The notes: generated by a model from the letters alone, not told the origin. 64,000 nucleotides of DNA from Ligula intestinalis (GCA_036362985.1 JAYGXS010000005.1:3024692-3088691); one strand, 5' to 3'. Positions 10,091 through 22,696 are shown, counted from the first letter of the stretch. A program made the numbers and translations.

Positions 10091-10116
10091 TATACGGCAG
10101 TACGTACTGCCGTATA
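10091..10116. repeat. 26-bp perfect palindrome
   Basis: TATACGGCAGTAC followed directly by its exact reverse complement GTACTGCCGTATA. TACGGCAG also repeats once more just after it. Confidence 0.9.
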
Positions 10117-10559
10117 CGGCAGACCTGTTATGCGAACAAGCCCGTATGGCTAAGCCTTGGTTTTTTTAATGGGCTTTAAATATTAAAATATCTTAATACA
10201 AGATGACATAAATGAAAGAATTACACTTTCGGATACAAATAGCAAATGAGAATGGACGTAGAATGTTCTAGAAAACGCACCCCTCCCAGATGATGAGCAG
10301 ACAGAAAAGGCCGCGGGAGAGGATTTTTTATAGGGTCGTCGGCCCCCAAGCCGTTTGTTATTGGTCATTGGAGTTGGTCATTGATTGGCGATTTTATCGA
10401 GCATTTACGCCAGTGACGATGGCTTCTTCGATGACATCTCACAGTAATGACAACATTGACCACAGCTGAACCAGGATCCCAGAAGTTCCAATAAATTCTT
10501 AATGGGCATAATTTAATATCTGTCGATGATTTGGAAAAGCCATCAAGCATTTTAGTAAA

Positions 10560-10680
10560 ATGATAAGTAAAATCGTGTACACTGAAGCCTCGAAGTCAAT
10601 TCATACCCGAGTTTTAAGTGGTGTACCTCGAAACTCAGTCTTAGAAAGTTACTCTTCTGATTATGCAACAATTATTGTGT
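10560..10680 (+). pseudogene. LINE reverse transcriptase fragment
   Basis: The frame reads TRVLSGVPRNSVLES, corresponding to the SGVPQGSVLGP palm block of CR1/Jockey-type RTs. No other RT block survives here. Confidence 0.5.
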
Positions 10681-10989
10681 CGCCGCCCGGGTTTGCAGTG
10701 CCGTCATGTTTGCTGCTTATGCTTAGCTGTAAAGAGCCATCACATCCTTTGCAATTGTAATTGTATTTATTGTCAGGTTATGTGCAGGGCCAAAATAAAT
10801 ATCTAGAAGGGAATCAATCCATGGGTGAAAAAACCTCAGCGGTGGTACGCTTTCTAGCATTTGGCAATAACCGTTGTTTTTCAGAATGAAACAACCACGC
10901 TTCCTTAAATAATAGAAGTTCGGGTTGGGGAAGGGCAACCACAGGTGCACGGAGTTGCCACTCTCATGAAACTGATATTCTGCACCAGA

Positions 10990-11230
10990 TATATCTGTTT
11001 CAGTGGATCATTGCTCGCTCTTGGCTGAAGAATTATCCTGTTGAAGACAATAGAGTCAGTAACACTGCCTCAGAATTAAGCCTGGAACATGGCTAAGGGT
11101 CCGCTAACGCAAACAGGGTGGAAAGGGATTCCAACAAGTCGGTACCCAAGATTCGTGAAAAAGATCCTGGATGTAAAAAATTAGTGATAGCTCTCTTAAA
11201 CAAACGATATCTTTGCTGACATTAAATACT
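10990..11230 (-). repeat. Family B LINE 3' fragment
   Basis: The DNA aligns with the reverse-strand end of family B ORF2 as seen at 32450-32540 (the CACCCAAAATTCGTGAAA and TTAGTTATAGCTCTCTTAAAC blocks), with many substitutions. Confidence 0.6.
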
Positions 11231-11234
11231 TCTA

Positions 11235-12720
11235 GGCAGCGTATACCAAATTACTATGGCGTCATAAAAGACTTAGGTCTATGATATACAAATAAACTAG
11301 CATTGTCACATTATGTGGATCGAATATCTGCGATTGCTGCACAGATATGTATATCACATAATTTATCTCTACTGGATATAAAGTTACAACTTTACCGCAT
11401 GTATGTTCTACCCATCCTAGAATACGGATGTCCCTCTTTGGTCTAATAAATGCTTCTGAACGCATTAAGGTTGAAAATGTACAGAGAGGCGTTTGCTCGA
11501 AAAATATTAACTCTTCTCTGATTCACTATTTCTTATACAGAGAGATGTCAGTTAGCAAACATGACATTTCTTAGGTCGAAGTGGGCCTCTGATTCCTTTT
11601 TCGCGTTCGCTTTAGCCATAACCTACCACGGATCAACGCTCTTATTCCCACCAATAGCCCCTATGCCACTCGTTATTCCTCCGGTATAATTGCAGTCCCC
11701 TTTAGCTCCACATCGAAGCATTCTCGCTTTTTTGACTCCAAATATGCCTTCCTCTTGAATAATATTTCCACCGAAATTAGGCTGTTGTCTAACGTAGCAG
11801 TTTTTAAAGCCAAATTACATTGACACTTAACTTTGGAAGACATAAAGTCTTTGTTATCCATCTCCTTCCCAAACACACAACGCTTGGACTTTGAAAAAGG
11901 TCCTTCTAGTATTTGAGATGGTCTTATTTATATTAAATTGTTTTCCATATATATCTATTTCTTCCTCTATAGAGTGATATTTGCAACGTTTTTTCCTCCC
12001 CTTCTCTACCCATTCATTATTGCGTTCTTCATTCCCCCTTTTACAACTCTGACGATGGGCTTCATGGTCTCTAGTGATGCTCATAGCGGTTCTGCTATTT
12101 TCACCAACTTTTTGCTTGACTCTGTGGTCCACAAAGTCACAGCTCCGGCGTTTCAGTGATGATCTCGTGACCTCTACTGTCCCCTAACACTTTTGACCTT
12201 GTTGTCCGCGATGACCTTCTCCAGTCTCACCTTCCTGGTGGTTGATCATGAAGTCAGTCGGGCGGTCTTACATTGGTGAACGGCAGCCTCTGCTGCTATA
12301 TGATTTCTCCAAGGACAAGAAACGTTTCCAAGCCTCAACCGTTCTCATCAACAGTCCTGTTTCATTGCACTTCAATCACTCCTACCAAACAACCTCTTAA
12401 ATTTTATAGAAGCAGTTTTTTCTCCTACGATTTGTTTTTTTAGTGGTAGTCCGCTGAACGCTGCCCTCGCTTTAATGGTAGGAGTTGTTTTTTTCACTGC
12501 TTGCTCCTTAGTTTACTACGCGTTTCAGAGAGTGTTGACTATTATTTTAAAATGACGAGATTTTGGTGAATATGAATTTATCTGCCTACATTACTAAACG
12601 CTCCCGCTGCCTATGTGGTTTCTTACGGAGAGCAGCATTTATCAACTTCGTATTTATATTTCCACAGCACTCAGTTTGTAATGATGAGGCCTTCCAGGCA
12701 TTAAATATTAATTTATTTGC
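11235..12720 (+). pseudogene. Family A LINE, 3' end of RT plus long 3' UTR
   Basis: The plus strand gives VIKDLGL, YTNKLALSHYVDRISAIAA, LQLYRMYVLPILEYGCP and later FFDSKYAFLLNNISTEIR-like remnants in other frames. It then runs into non-coding sequence containing GGGCTTCATGGTCTCTAGTG. Collinear DNA occurs at 38690-39765, and part of the UTR occurs at 41040-41290. Stops and frameshifts make it inactive. Confidence 0.65.
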
Positions 12721-12724
12721 TACA

Positions 12725-13680
12725 AAATGGCGGTATCTCGATGACTGGCGCGCCGAGACTGGTCGAATGGCCTTATGGTATTGAAGGGATTCAAGGTACG
12801 GACGTTTAAAATTTTAAACACTAAAAATAGTTCCTTCTGTAATATGCGAAGCGATAAGGGATTGAGGTTATCAAATTAATAACGTTGTTGGTAGGATAAG
12901 CAACAGTGTTCTGAAGAGAAACCTCTTTTAGTGTACAAACAACGCTTGGATAACTACATGCGTCCCCTCTCTTCCCTCCAAGTCTGGACCTTCACCACCA
13001 GACAATGTTAAAAACAATGCTACTCACTGTCTGCCAATACTATGTTAGTAAATGTGATTTTTATAGGTGCATGTTTTTGAGAGACGCACCGACATGCAAT
13101 CATTAAGATTTTCAAAGGCATTGCCTATTATTCTCACCAAGTAAACTGACTAAACTGAATATGCCAAGATCCTTGATAAATCCTGGCACATTTAGTTCTT
13201 GATCGTCTTTGCTTAGTTCAGGCTGATGATCGTTGCCAAATACTACAACGAAACATTTGTACCCCGAAAGGAGGAGGCGTTATGCGCAGCAAAGGCTTGA
13301 ATTTCCTTTTTTTATGAGCTCGAGCACGACGTTGTGAACTGCATATTTATAGGTATTGATAGGCGACTTTTAAATCGTCAGCATAAAGAAAGGGTCTTCC
13401 ATACTGAAAGCAAGCAGGAAAGTCGTTTACAAAAAAAGTAAGAGCTTTATGGTCCCGGAATCAATCTACTCCTCACAAATGTGTGGTTGGAGATGACGTT
13501 GGGAATTTTAACGTTTTGTGTACGAGAATACAAAAAGGTAAAATATTAAATGCAGAAGCTTGTTACCTATACTGTAAGACGGCTGTATCAGAACGAGAAG
13601 ATTGTGGTCAACACGATCGAAAGCCTTAGTGAAACCAAAATATACTGTGGAAACAGAAGTAACTCAGCCTGACAACAAAA
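12725..13680 (-). pseudogene. Family B LINE, older RT-region fragment
   Basis: On the minus strand the sequence runs parallel to the RT palm to C-terminal part of family B at 32690-33560. Landmarks are the GACTGGCGCG block, GCCAAGATCC, CTGATGATCG, the TCGAGCACGACGTTG block and the FMYADD-equivalent CTTTCTTTATGCTGACGA. It is clearly more diverged than the other family B copies. Confidence 0.65.
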
Positions 13681-14512
13681 GTGCGAACTTATAAAGCTGG
13701 ATCCCCTGTGGCTTCGTAGATTTCAGAAGGGTCGATTTTTACTGTTAAAACATTTGAATGGTCAAACATTTAATCCTCTCAGTACAATAAGGCAGCTTGA
13801 GCACTCTCGACGCGCCAGTCATCGAGACGTATTTTTATTTCTTCCTATGGCAGGTACAGTTAAGTACCGGCAATTATTTTCAGTAAATGCCATATCAATC
13901 TGGAATAAGCTGCCCAAAAGTATTAAATCCCAGCAAAACTACCCTATGTTTAAGAGATCTATAACTAGTTTTATACATTCAGGACAACTTTCACGAATTT
14001 TGGGTGCTGACTCGGTGGAATCTCTCTTTCACTCTGATGGCGTTCGTGGACTTTGAACCCCGCCAGGCTTCATGCTGAAGATAATGTTGCTGAAGCAGCA
14101 GCCCGCAGTCTGCTAACACTTCAGCCGATAGCACGCAACTTTTGCCGACAACCATTGAAGGAAGACTGAGAACACTGTGTTCTTGTGCCAACCCTCTCCG
14201 TCTGGAACTAATGTCCGTAAACGATATGAAACATTTCTCCTGCTGATGAGTCGACTTAGCTTAAAACTCTACATTTATTCCGTTTGTATCATACCTTTGA
14301 AGGCAGGTTTTTTTTTCACTTGAAACAAACTCCCTATCTCGCCCAGTATTGACAGCACACAAAACCTGAAACAAAACTAATAATAGCTGTAACAAAGGGA
14401 GTTTTTTTAAGTTTTTTTCTTCCGGTCTTTGAGGTGTTGGAAGGCACCGAATAGGTGCATTACCAACTCTTTACAATTGCCTGTAAACTGGCATAATAAA
14501 CATATTATAATT
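13681..14512 (+). pseudogene. Family B LINE, 5'-truncated 3' end on plus strand
   Basis: An open frame (13754-14056) gives the family B ORF2 C-terminus, including LSTIRQLEHSRRASHRDVFL, NAISIWNKLPKSIKS and FLPMAGTVKYRQLFS. The 3' UTR follows and ends ACTGGCATAATAAACATATT near 14512. The same UTR terminates the copies at 18684, 31971 and 42785, which fixes the element's 3' end. Confidence 0.8.
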
Positions 14513-14559
14513 CAGTCTTTTTATTAAGGGAAGAATGCTTTCGTCCTTGATCTCCCTAT

Positions 14560-14762
14560 TTAAATCCAAAAAGCGCAAAAGCGTTCAACCTTAACAATAG
14601 TGCCAAATATAATCGAGGGGTACGACCTTGGAACTTTCTACCAAGCGAGATGGTTTCCGGTAACACCATTGCTGGGTTAAAAAGAAGACTTGATGCCATT
14701 TTATTTCGGAAGAGTATTTGGCGAGCATATGTATATATCGATAAATTCTCGTCGGGCCGTTA
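14560..14762 (+). repeat. Family C LINE, RT C-terminal tail fragment
   Basis: The translation gives RPWNFLPSEMVSGNTIAGLK followed by RRLDAILF, the conserved end of CR1-type proteins, also present at 31790-31890. Confidence 0.55.
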
Positions 14763-15442
14763 CATTTACATCAATTGCCATTTTATTTGACAAAAGGCGA
14801 CTCTCACAACACGATTTCTTATTATAAGCACCGTAAACCATTTTCCTGGATCGAGACTGCTTTCATATTGTTTTATGCTTTTCCACGACAACTCATTCGA
14901 ATGTGTGCCATGCTACCACACATTGCTACTGTAACAATGATATGGGTTACTTTACATAAATAGGGCCCTCAAAGATATTTCTTACCTGATACCCTTCAAA
15001 TATAATAACATACATAAACAATGCTTTATCAGATCCACTTCTTCAACATCTACAAATCTAGACTTAACATCTGTGATAAGTGTGAGTCAGTTGCAAACTG
15101 CTGCTACTAACACTATTATGAGTAGATCTGTCACAGTTTCTCAGCAAATGAGAATTAAGTTTGCGTTTAAAATGCTAACAGTATCTGAGATGACCACGTC
15201 GTCAGTGATTCCGTTCTACGCTCCAACGCACCTCTAACAGAAGGCGTTCCATCGAACGTTTAGATAGGCCGGCTTCCTCTCCAGTTTAAAGGGATGAACT
15301 CGCGGATGAATCGTCAGCGCAAATTCGAAGAATTAATCAAATTATAAGGCACACCTACGGCCTCTGGCAATTCGGTTGGTTTGAATGAGGTCACCACAGA
15401 GTTGCCTGCAACTGAGAGGAAATAAGTCCAGTTCAGTTAATC
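14763..15442. other. No recognised gene
   Basis: AT-rich, with short frames only. No repeat family could be assigned. Confidence 0.5.
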
Positions 15443-17005
15443 TGTCTTCATAATAATAATATGTTTATTATAATAAGTTGTATATTTCAGGCCCAATGGG
15501 CCTCATCAATAAACCAAAAATTCAATAACACGAAGCACTAGAAATAATTGGTTTAACAAACAGTATCCGTAGTCTATAGCTATAAGACGAGTATAACTAT
15601 TTAGAAGCGAATTTGTTAGATTCGAGAAAATGAATATAGCAGTGTCATGCGGAAGGTGAAATTCAAGGGCACACACAGATGAGCCACATCGTTATCGAGA
15701 TTCTGACTATGTATTCTGGTACCCACTGCCTCTGTTAGTAAGGGGGGGGGGCTTGGAAGCAAACTCAGTCGATGCTGAGCGTGGGGCGGAACAATAGGTA
15801 TTAACGAAACATCACTGGTATAGACGGGGTCCCGGCACTACACTCGAATTCCCAAACCGGTGTGGCATAATGGAACATAGGGAACCCACCAGTTTATGAC
15901 CGTGATGGGCACCGCCGTATGAGATCCAAAAGTCCATCAAATCTACAAGACCATCATTGGGAATGTCTGAGATGTGACCAAATATAAGGCCCTGATGATG
16001 GTTGATGACCAGCGAAACGAGAGCCGTCAAAACTGCGTCCTGATTCCAGGGGACACGAGTCAGAGGAAGGTAGTTTCAAGAAGGGATCCTAAATTCCCGA
16101 TGGAAAAGATGAGGAAAAACAAAAGGTTAATAGATTCAGCGTAAAGATAAATGTGCAGTCTTCGCTTGAATGCATATAGACAAGTCAACGCTCGAATATC
16201 AATCGGCAAATTATGCCAAAGATAGCTATACCTAGAAGCAAAAAATAGAGATCGTTTAGAAGTGGAAGAAGCAGGAGGAGGTATAATCAACGTTAGGTTG
16301 TAAGGGCGAGTAACGGGAGTAAGGGCAGAAATCTTGGGGAGATTCGAACTATTATTAAGGCGAAACAGGAGAAAAAACCCTGCTTCCAGTCTCCTGACCC
16401 AAAGAAATTTCAGTTTCATTATCATACATCGATCTGAGTAGGAAGTATCTGAAAATGCCGGATAGAGGACCCTTTTAGTGAATCTTCTTTGGACACTTTA
16501 AATTTTTGAACGGCTAGATTCGTTCATTAGACCGAAGAATGGACAACAGTATTCGAGAATAGGAAGCACATACATACGATAAAGTCTTAGTTTCATTTCG
16601 GGAAGGTAGAAATTATGAGAGATGAAGCCGCATATCTGAGCAGCTTTTGCTGTTATTCTATCAGCGTGAGATAAAAGATCTAATTTATTGGTGTAACTTA
16701 AACATAAGTCCTTAATGTTAGAACATTCAGTCATGAGGCAATCTTGAAAAAGGATAGGCTGTGGCAGCCTTTCAGGCCCAAAACACATGAACTGGCACTT
16801 AGAAGGCGAGAACTCCATCTGCCTAGTGGAGCTCCACAAAGATAGAGCGTCCAAATCCGAATGAATGCGTTCTAAGCATCCCTCAGTCGTAGAATTCGAG
16901 AAGGAGTATACACATTTTAAGTCGTCCGCGTATATATTCAATTGAGAATGTTTAACTATTGCTGAAATATCATTTATATAAAGCAAGAAAAACAGGGGGC
17001 CCAGA
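15443..17005 (-). pseudogene. Family A LINE, RT palm to 3' end
   Basis: Two open frames (16498-16986 and 16060-16425, minus) carry the end of the RT. The first has LYINDIS, the active-site block IYADDLK with intact YADD, SLWSSTRQMEFSPSKCQF, then AKAAQICGFISHNF and YRMYVLPILEYCCPFF. The second has SRYSYLWHNLPIDIR near its end. The 3' UTR extends to about 15443 and ends in ATAATAATA-type repeats. A poly-G run lies at 15741-15750. The RT is interrupted at its 5' side at about 17005, where another LINE's 3' end abuts. Confidence 0.75.
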
Positions 17006-18335
17006 ACGGTACCTTAATAATAATAATAAGGTTTATTTGTAAAGCACTTCTTTGGCGCCGTCAAAAACCCCGGAAGGCAGGAAAAAACCTAACCCATACC
17101 CCTTCCTTCGCAGTGGCTATTGTATTTGTTTTGGTCTTTTGCTAGGTCAATAGTGTGCGAAATAAGGAGTTTGTTTTACAATAAAAAACCTGACTTCTAA
17201 GGAACAAATCTAGAAAAACATGAAATAAAATAGCTATACATTGTACGTGTTACGGTTTTATAGTAAGAATACTTGGGGTCTGGAAAAACTGTCATGACCT
17301 TTAACTGAGGTATACTTAGCCGCGGTCAGTTTGAAGGCGAAAAAATCAGCTGAGGACATCGCACCTACCGTATGCATGGGTCTGCTTGATACGGAGATTA
17401 CAATCGTTGTCCAGTGGCACAAGTTTGCTAATTAGATGGGACGTTGCAGATGTCTGAGGTGGGTCGAGGCAGCTGCGAAGCACCATCGTCATTCAAGTGT
17501 ATCGGCAGAAGACACTTGGCCTTTCGTTTGTCGAATATCTAAGTGAGATTGAGATTTACATCATTAATATTTATACTTCTGATACATTATAAGAGGAAAC
17601 AAAATATATTTAGTATAGTTGAAGAGAAAAATATTTTCTTTCATAATAATTTTTTATAAACATTTAGATATTAGTCGAGGAATATTGGAATAGATAAATT
17701 GTTCTTAGTTTTTGTTTTTTATTTTTAAGGATTGGAAAAGGAGGCAAGGCACAATTTTGCTTAAGCTTTGATTTTATCAGCGTTGGAAACCATCGACTGG
17801 AAAGCTTCCAGCATTGGCCAGTTTTCTCCAAAATGTGTGGGAACTCTCCTGGACCGTTAGATCCCTTTTTGTCCGAATTGGACGTCAAAGAACTGGTTAA
17901 CAAAGTGTCCTATTTTGTTCAGGAATATATGCGTCATGTCATTTGAGAAGAAGTGCTTGGTCTTTCTTCTAAATTCGGCTAAACTGTGGCTTTTGCGAAT
18001 ATCGTTGGGTAGGGCATTCCATATGATCGCATATCTTATGGTGTAGAAATTTGATTGCTGGGCCGTCCTAGCTTTAGCGTTATGAATTGTATGCTGGTTG
18101 TTTCTAGTGGGACGGGAACCGTTTTGATTTGTTAACATATTATTGCTAAGGATGTTCTGATTATGTGTCACTTTAAATAGGAAAGTTAAACTATTTTGGA
18201 GTCGCCTTTGCCAGAGGAATTTAGGACCATATCTATTGTACATTAGTGAATAGGAGTCTCGGGCGTCATCGCGTTTACACAGAACTCTGGTAAACCTTGA
18301 AAGACACTGCTTAAAATAGCGGTAGGGGTAGAGTA
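17006..18335 (-). mobile_element. Family F LINE (relative of B), 5'-truncated, inserted in family A
   Basis: Its 3' end is marked by (TAA)n at 17017-17030 next to GGTTTATTTGTAAAGC. The UTR is a diverged version of the family B UTR (CTTCTTTGGCGCC, GGAGTTTGTTT). The coding remnant (17857-18243) reads RYGPKFLWQRRLQNSLTFLF and later YAIIWNALPNDIRKSHSLAE, an RT C-terminus. It sits between two collinear pieces of a family A LINE on the same strand. Confidence 0.6.
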
Positions 18336-18683
18336 TGAGGACCCCACCAACCCCGGTTGTTTTCGATTAGAAAGATATGATCTAATAAAGTCAATGGAGG
18401 ACTACAAAATCCTATAGCCTCTAGTTTGGCTTGTAGTCTCCTATGAGGTACTTTATCAAATGCCTTACTAAGATCAAAATGGATGACTACCACAGAAAAA
18501 TGGTCGTTACGAAGAGAAGTGAGAAGATTAAGAAAAGACATATGACATGTTTCACAAGATCGGTCCAGTAAAAAACCATGCTGAGATATATTTAATATTT
18601 GATTGCTTATGCAAAAATCTGTTATTTTATTTGCGATTAATTTTTCAAACAGGTTAGCTAGAGAAGGTGTTTTATGAACAGTG
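18336..18683 (-). pseudogene. Family A LINE, RT fingers/palm fragment
   Basis: The frame gives HKTPSLANLFEKLIANKI, QHGFLLDRSCETCHMSFLN and HFDLSKAFDKVPHRRLQAK, an RT fingers and palm A block with its catalytic Asp. It precedes, in protein order, the palm at 15443-17005, so both may be one element split by family F. Its upstream side ends where family B copy B1 has its 3' end. Confidence 0.7.
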
Positions 18684-21430
18684 TATGCCAGTTTACAGGC
18701 AATTGTAAAGAGTTGGTAATGCACCTATTCGGCGCCTTCCAACACCTCAAAGACCGTAAAAAAACTAAAAAAACTCCCTTTGTTGCAGCCATTATTAGTT
18801 TTGTTTCAGGTTTTGTGTTCTGTCAATACTAGGCGAGATAGGGAGTTTGTTTCAAGTGAAAAAAACCTGCCTTCAAAGGTATGATACAAACGGAATAAAT
18901 GTAGAGTTGTAAGCTAAGTTGACTCATCAGCAGGAGAAATGTTTCATATCGTTTACGGACATTAGTTCCAGATGGAGAGGGTGTCACAAGAACACAGTGT
19001 TCTCAGTCTTCCTTCAATGGTTGTTGACAAAAGTTACGCGCTATCGGCTGAAGGGTTAGCAGACTGCGGGCTGCTGCTTCAGCAACATTATCTTCAGTAT
19101 GAAGCCTGGCGGGGTTCAAAGTCCACGAACGCCATCAGAGTGAAAGAGAGATTCCACCGAGTCAGCAACCAAAATTCGTGAAAGTTGTCCTGAATGTGGG
19201 AAACTAGTTATAGCTCTCTTAAACAAAGGGAAGTTTTGCTGGGTTTCAATACTTTTGGGCAGCTTATTCCAGATTGATATGGCATTTACTGAAAAAAATT
19301 GCCGGTACTTAACTGTACCTGCCATAGGAAGAAATTAAAATACGTCTCGATGACTGGCGCGTCGAGAGTGCTCTAGCTGCCTTATTGTACTAAGAGGATA
19401 AAAGGTTTTACCATTCAAAAGTTTAAACAGTAAAAAACACCCTTCTGCAATCGAAGAAGCCATAGGGGATCCAGCTTTATAAGTTCCCATCTTTGTTGGT
19501 AGGTTATATTACGGTGTTCTGTAGTGAAAACCTCTCTAGTGAAGAAGTGCTGCACCGATTCTATTTTGTTCCGTGCACTAGTGCACAGGAGACTGAATAG
19601 GGGTGAGCAGTATTCAAGACTAGGTCTCACGTACATATTATAAAGGCTAGTTTTACCTTTATAGTCTTAAAATTTCTAAGGATAAATCCGGTAGTTCAGC
19701 GTGCTTTCGAAACTATCAGGGCAAAGTGCTCTGATGAATTGAGACTATTAGAGTAGGATATGCCCAAATCCTTCATAACTCCTGGGACCTTTAGTTGGTG
19801 GCCATCAATGCTTAATTCCGTCTGATGATCGTCGCCAACAACCAAAATGGAAAATTTGTGCCATGAAAGGGTGAGGCGCCATGTGCAACACCACCGGGTG
19901 AAGGCCTGAAGATCCCTTTTTATCAGCTCGAGCACGATGTTGCGATCTGCCGGTTTATATCGATAAGCGACTTTTAAATCATCAGCGTACATGAAGGGTC
20001 TGCCATACTGAAAAAAATCTGAAACGTCGTTGACAAACAGGCAAAATAGGAGCGGACCCAGTATACTACCCTGTATAACTCGACTCCTCACATGGGTGGG
20101 GTTGGAGATATCTTTGAAAATTTTTACCCGTTGTGTGCAAGCATATAAAAAGGAAGATATGAAGTTCAGAGGCTTGCTACCTATTCCGCAGGAGGCCAGT
20201 TTCCGAAGGAGGAGGTTATGATCGACCCGATAAAAGGCCTTAGTAAAATCAAAATAGACGCTATAAGTGGCAAAACCGCTGTCTCTAGATTGCAGCGAAT
20301 AATCAAAGAAAGAGAGCTGACAGGTGTCACAAGATCGGTTCTCAAGAAAACCATGTTGAGCTGTATTGAGCAGGTTGTTTTCTGTCAAGTGATGCATCAT
20401 CTTTTCTTTGATTAAGGTCTCCAAGATCTTGGAGGCTGCGGAAAGTGTATTTATTGGCCTAAAGTTGTCGAATGATGTCAATCGGCCATGCTTGGGAATA
20501 GGCATTCTGTGCGATTCCTTCCACAACGAAGGAAAGGTTTCGCTCTCAAGAGCAAGATTAAATACCTAACAAAGAATAGACGGCAAGATATCATTCGCTT
20601 CAGCTTTTAGAAGGCTAACTGGGACGCCATCTGGTCCTGGACTATAGGATTGACGATAACGATTAATGGCTACAGTCACATCCCAGTTGGTAAAACTTAT
20701 GGTTTCGAGTATGGCACCCGTCCAATCCTGGATAGCTGGAGGTGTAGCGAACGAGCTTTCACTAAACGTATTGGATAGGAACGTATTGAAGCTATTGGCG
20801 GTCAACTTAGCCTCAGCTATGGGGTTTCCTAAATCATCTTGAAGTATGGGGTGTTGCGTTTTCGTCTGCGCTTTAAGTGTACGTGAAAAGAGTTTCGCAA
20901 CATTAAGGGAAGGATTTTCAGTGAATTGGGCCTCGTCGGCTATCTGCTTTTCTTCGGAGAGCTTCTTAGCCTGCTCAAAGATCAGTGTGATCAAGGGCAG
21001 AACGGCGGTGTCGTTTTGCCGATGCAAACGACGAGAGAGTTTACGTAGCCTACGACGGAAAGACAGAGGAAGGTACACTTCATCCTTGACATGTATTACT
21101 TTCTTACGGGGGACAAAGTGGAGGATGAGTGGATCCAGCACTTTTTACAGTGCATCGGTACAAACATTTACATCCAAACATTGGAAAAATTCAGACCAGT
21201 CGAGAGCGTTTAGATGTGCCAGTAGGTCCACCGTGTTTGCTGATCGGAAGTCATGATAAAGATTATACTTTTGGGAAAATGTTTTATCCACCTCCAGTTC
21301 TAGTTCACTAACAGCTGTAAGATGGTCTGAACTCCCAAGTGCGTCTAAGGTTGACACTGAAAGTAATTCGCATCCACTAAAATAAATAAGGTCGAGTTTG
21401 TTTGCTCCTCGAGTGGGAGATGATCATAAT
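18684..21430 (-). mobile_element. Family B LINE copy B1, 5'-truncated in the endonuclease
   Basis: From right to left on the minus strand: the end of the endonuclease (SSDHLTAV near 21320); a linker and RT start (20566-21141, with PGPDGVPVSLLKAEAND); a TAG at 20566-20568; and RT palm in 19696-20526 with FRPINTLSAASKILETLI, VYFDFTKAF, RVIQGSILGPLLFCLFVND and FMYADDLKVAY. The C-terminus follows (19415-19636 and 19116-19325), then the 3' UTR. The YADD is intact, but stops and frame changes break ORF2. A 5'-truncated copy with a fixed 3' end is typical of target-primed insertion. Confidence 0.82.
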
Positions 21431-21435
21431 TCTCC

Positions 21436-21520
21436 ACCATCTTCGTGGCCCTATGGGCCTTAAATATACAAATTATTTATTATATTATTTATTATTTATT
21501 CACCCGCACTTTTTCCAGAT
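21436..21520 (+). repeat. LINE 3' tail with TTATTATT-type repeats
   Basis: GGCCCTATGGGCCTTAAATATACAAATT followed by irregular TATT repeats (shown here only as a landmark; the core is GGCCCTATGGGCC). The reverse complement of the same tail occurs at 15443-15510. Confidence 0.5.
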
Positions 21521-21639
21521 GCAGATAATACTCCTTTACCCACGGACGCCAGGCCTGGATGGCATACTCCAAGTGGGACAAAACAAACGCTGCGGAAGAT
21601 GATTTCCCAACTGCATCTCATGGTAAAGACAGCTCGGTT

Positions 21640-22470
21640 TCTAAAAACCATTCTCATCATTTTTAAAAGCAAGTTTTCCATCAAAATCCTATTTTTGTAG
21701 GCGATTCCTTCTTCTCCCCTCTCACAAAAATAGGCTTCCTTTCCTCGGATTAACTTCAAATATGTAATCATACGCTAATCCTGGTTCATTTAACAATCGA
21801 ATGTCCACAAATCGTAGACCAAGGCAATTCTGTTTTCCACCTTTTGTTTCCCCCTCTGTAGTTTTCCTTGCCGCCACCGAGTCTTCCTTTTTTTATAAAA
21901 GCTGATGAGTGTAACCTGCATCTCAATGATACGTTCATTATTGTTTTACTGAATGCGAGATCAGTTGTAAACAAAGTGAGAGGGCTTAGAAGAATTCTTT
22001 TGAGTTTAATTCAGATGTGATTTTTATCACTGGATCTTGGGCTCACTCTCTTTTTTGACTCGACGCTCGTTTTACTTTGTACCAACAGGACCGCGCTGAA
22101 AAAAGTAGCGGTTTTTGCCTTCTTTATATTTAATAATCATTTGTACATTTCCCGTTTCGTCTGAGGAGTTCTTCGTTCCCTGGAGGATTTTGCTTAGTTT
22201 GAGTCATTCTGCCGCACAATAAAATTTGCAATTGGGTGTGTCTATAATCCCCCATGTAATTCAAGCAATGAAAACAAGCTCGATATAATGTTCGAAAAGG
22301 TTGCAGAGACTCCATTTGATGTCAAAATAATCGAAGGCTATTGTAATCTGCCAGGCATTGACTGGCATGCAAATACCTTTCCACCAAAGCGTCAGAAATA
22401 GGTCAATTCCTAGTATTAACTAGATATCTAATTGATGTACGTTAGCAGGCTATTGCTAGGCATAAGCAAC
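21640..22470 (+). pseudogene. Family A LINE, 5' leader and N-terminal endonuclease
   Basis: The plus strand gives SFFIKADECNLHLNDTF-type sequence, then IVLLNARSVVNKVRGLRR, the start of an AP-type endonuclease. Further on come YNPPCNSSNENKLDIMFEKV and EGYCNLPGIDWHANTF, equivalent to the GDFNLPGIDW metal-binding block with its Asp lost. Frames break several times. The same leader is present in the minus copy at 26400-27330. The next expected endonuclease blocks appear only at about 23990, after an unrelated 1.4 kb. Confidence 0.65.
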
Positions 22471-22696
22471 ACTTTAACGTAATTGGTTGCCACAATAATG
22501 TAATCTGACATCATATTGGTTGGCGCACTTTAAGCGCATTGCGACATCCGTCCGCGCGCGTTACCGCATTATTTGACGTGCGTGGCGTGCAACGTGTATA
22601 CGTACTGCAACTACTGCCTGACAAATTCACTGCTTTCTTTAATGTTACTGTTGTTATTTCCTATAATATTTCTTATCTTTACCATTTTTCCTAATA

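Noticed and set aside
12027..12070. CTGACGATGGGCTTC in the family A UTR as another hammerhead core
   Set aside because: No GAAA half follows at a usable distance, and the second copy at 41160 has lost the CTGACGA.
12725..14512. Twin-priming inversion: a minus family B RT fragment directly followed by a plus family B 3' end
   Set aside because: The minus piece is clearly more diverged from the other B copies than the plus piece, and the two overlap by about 130 bp of element sequence, so two separate insertions fit better.
15741..15750. Poly-G runs (also 23721, 54695 and 63521) as G-quadruplex elements
   Set aside because: Single homopolymer runs only; no four-run pattern with short loops was seen.
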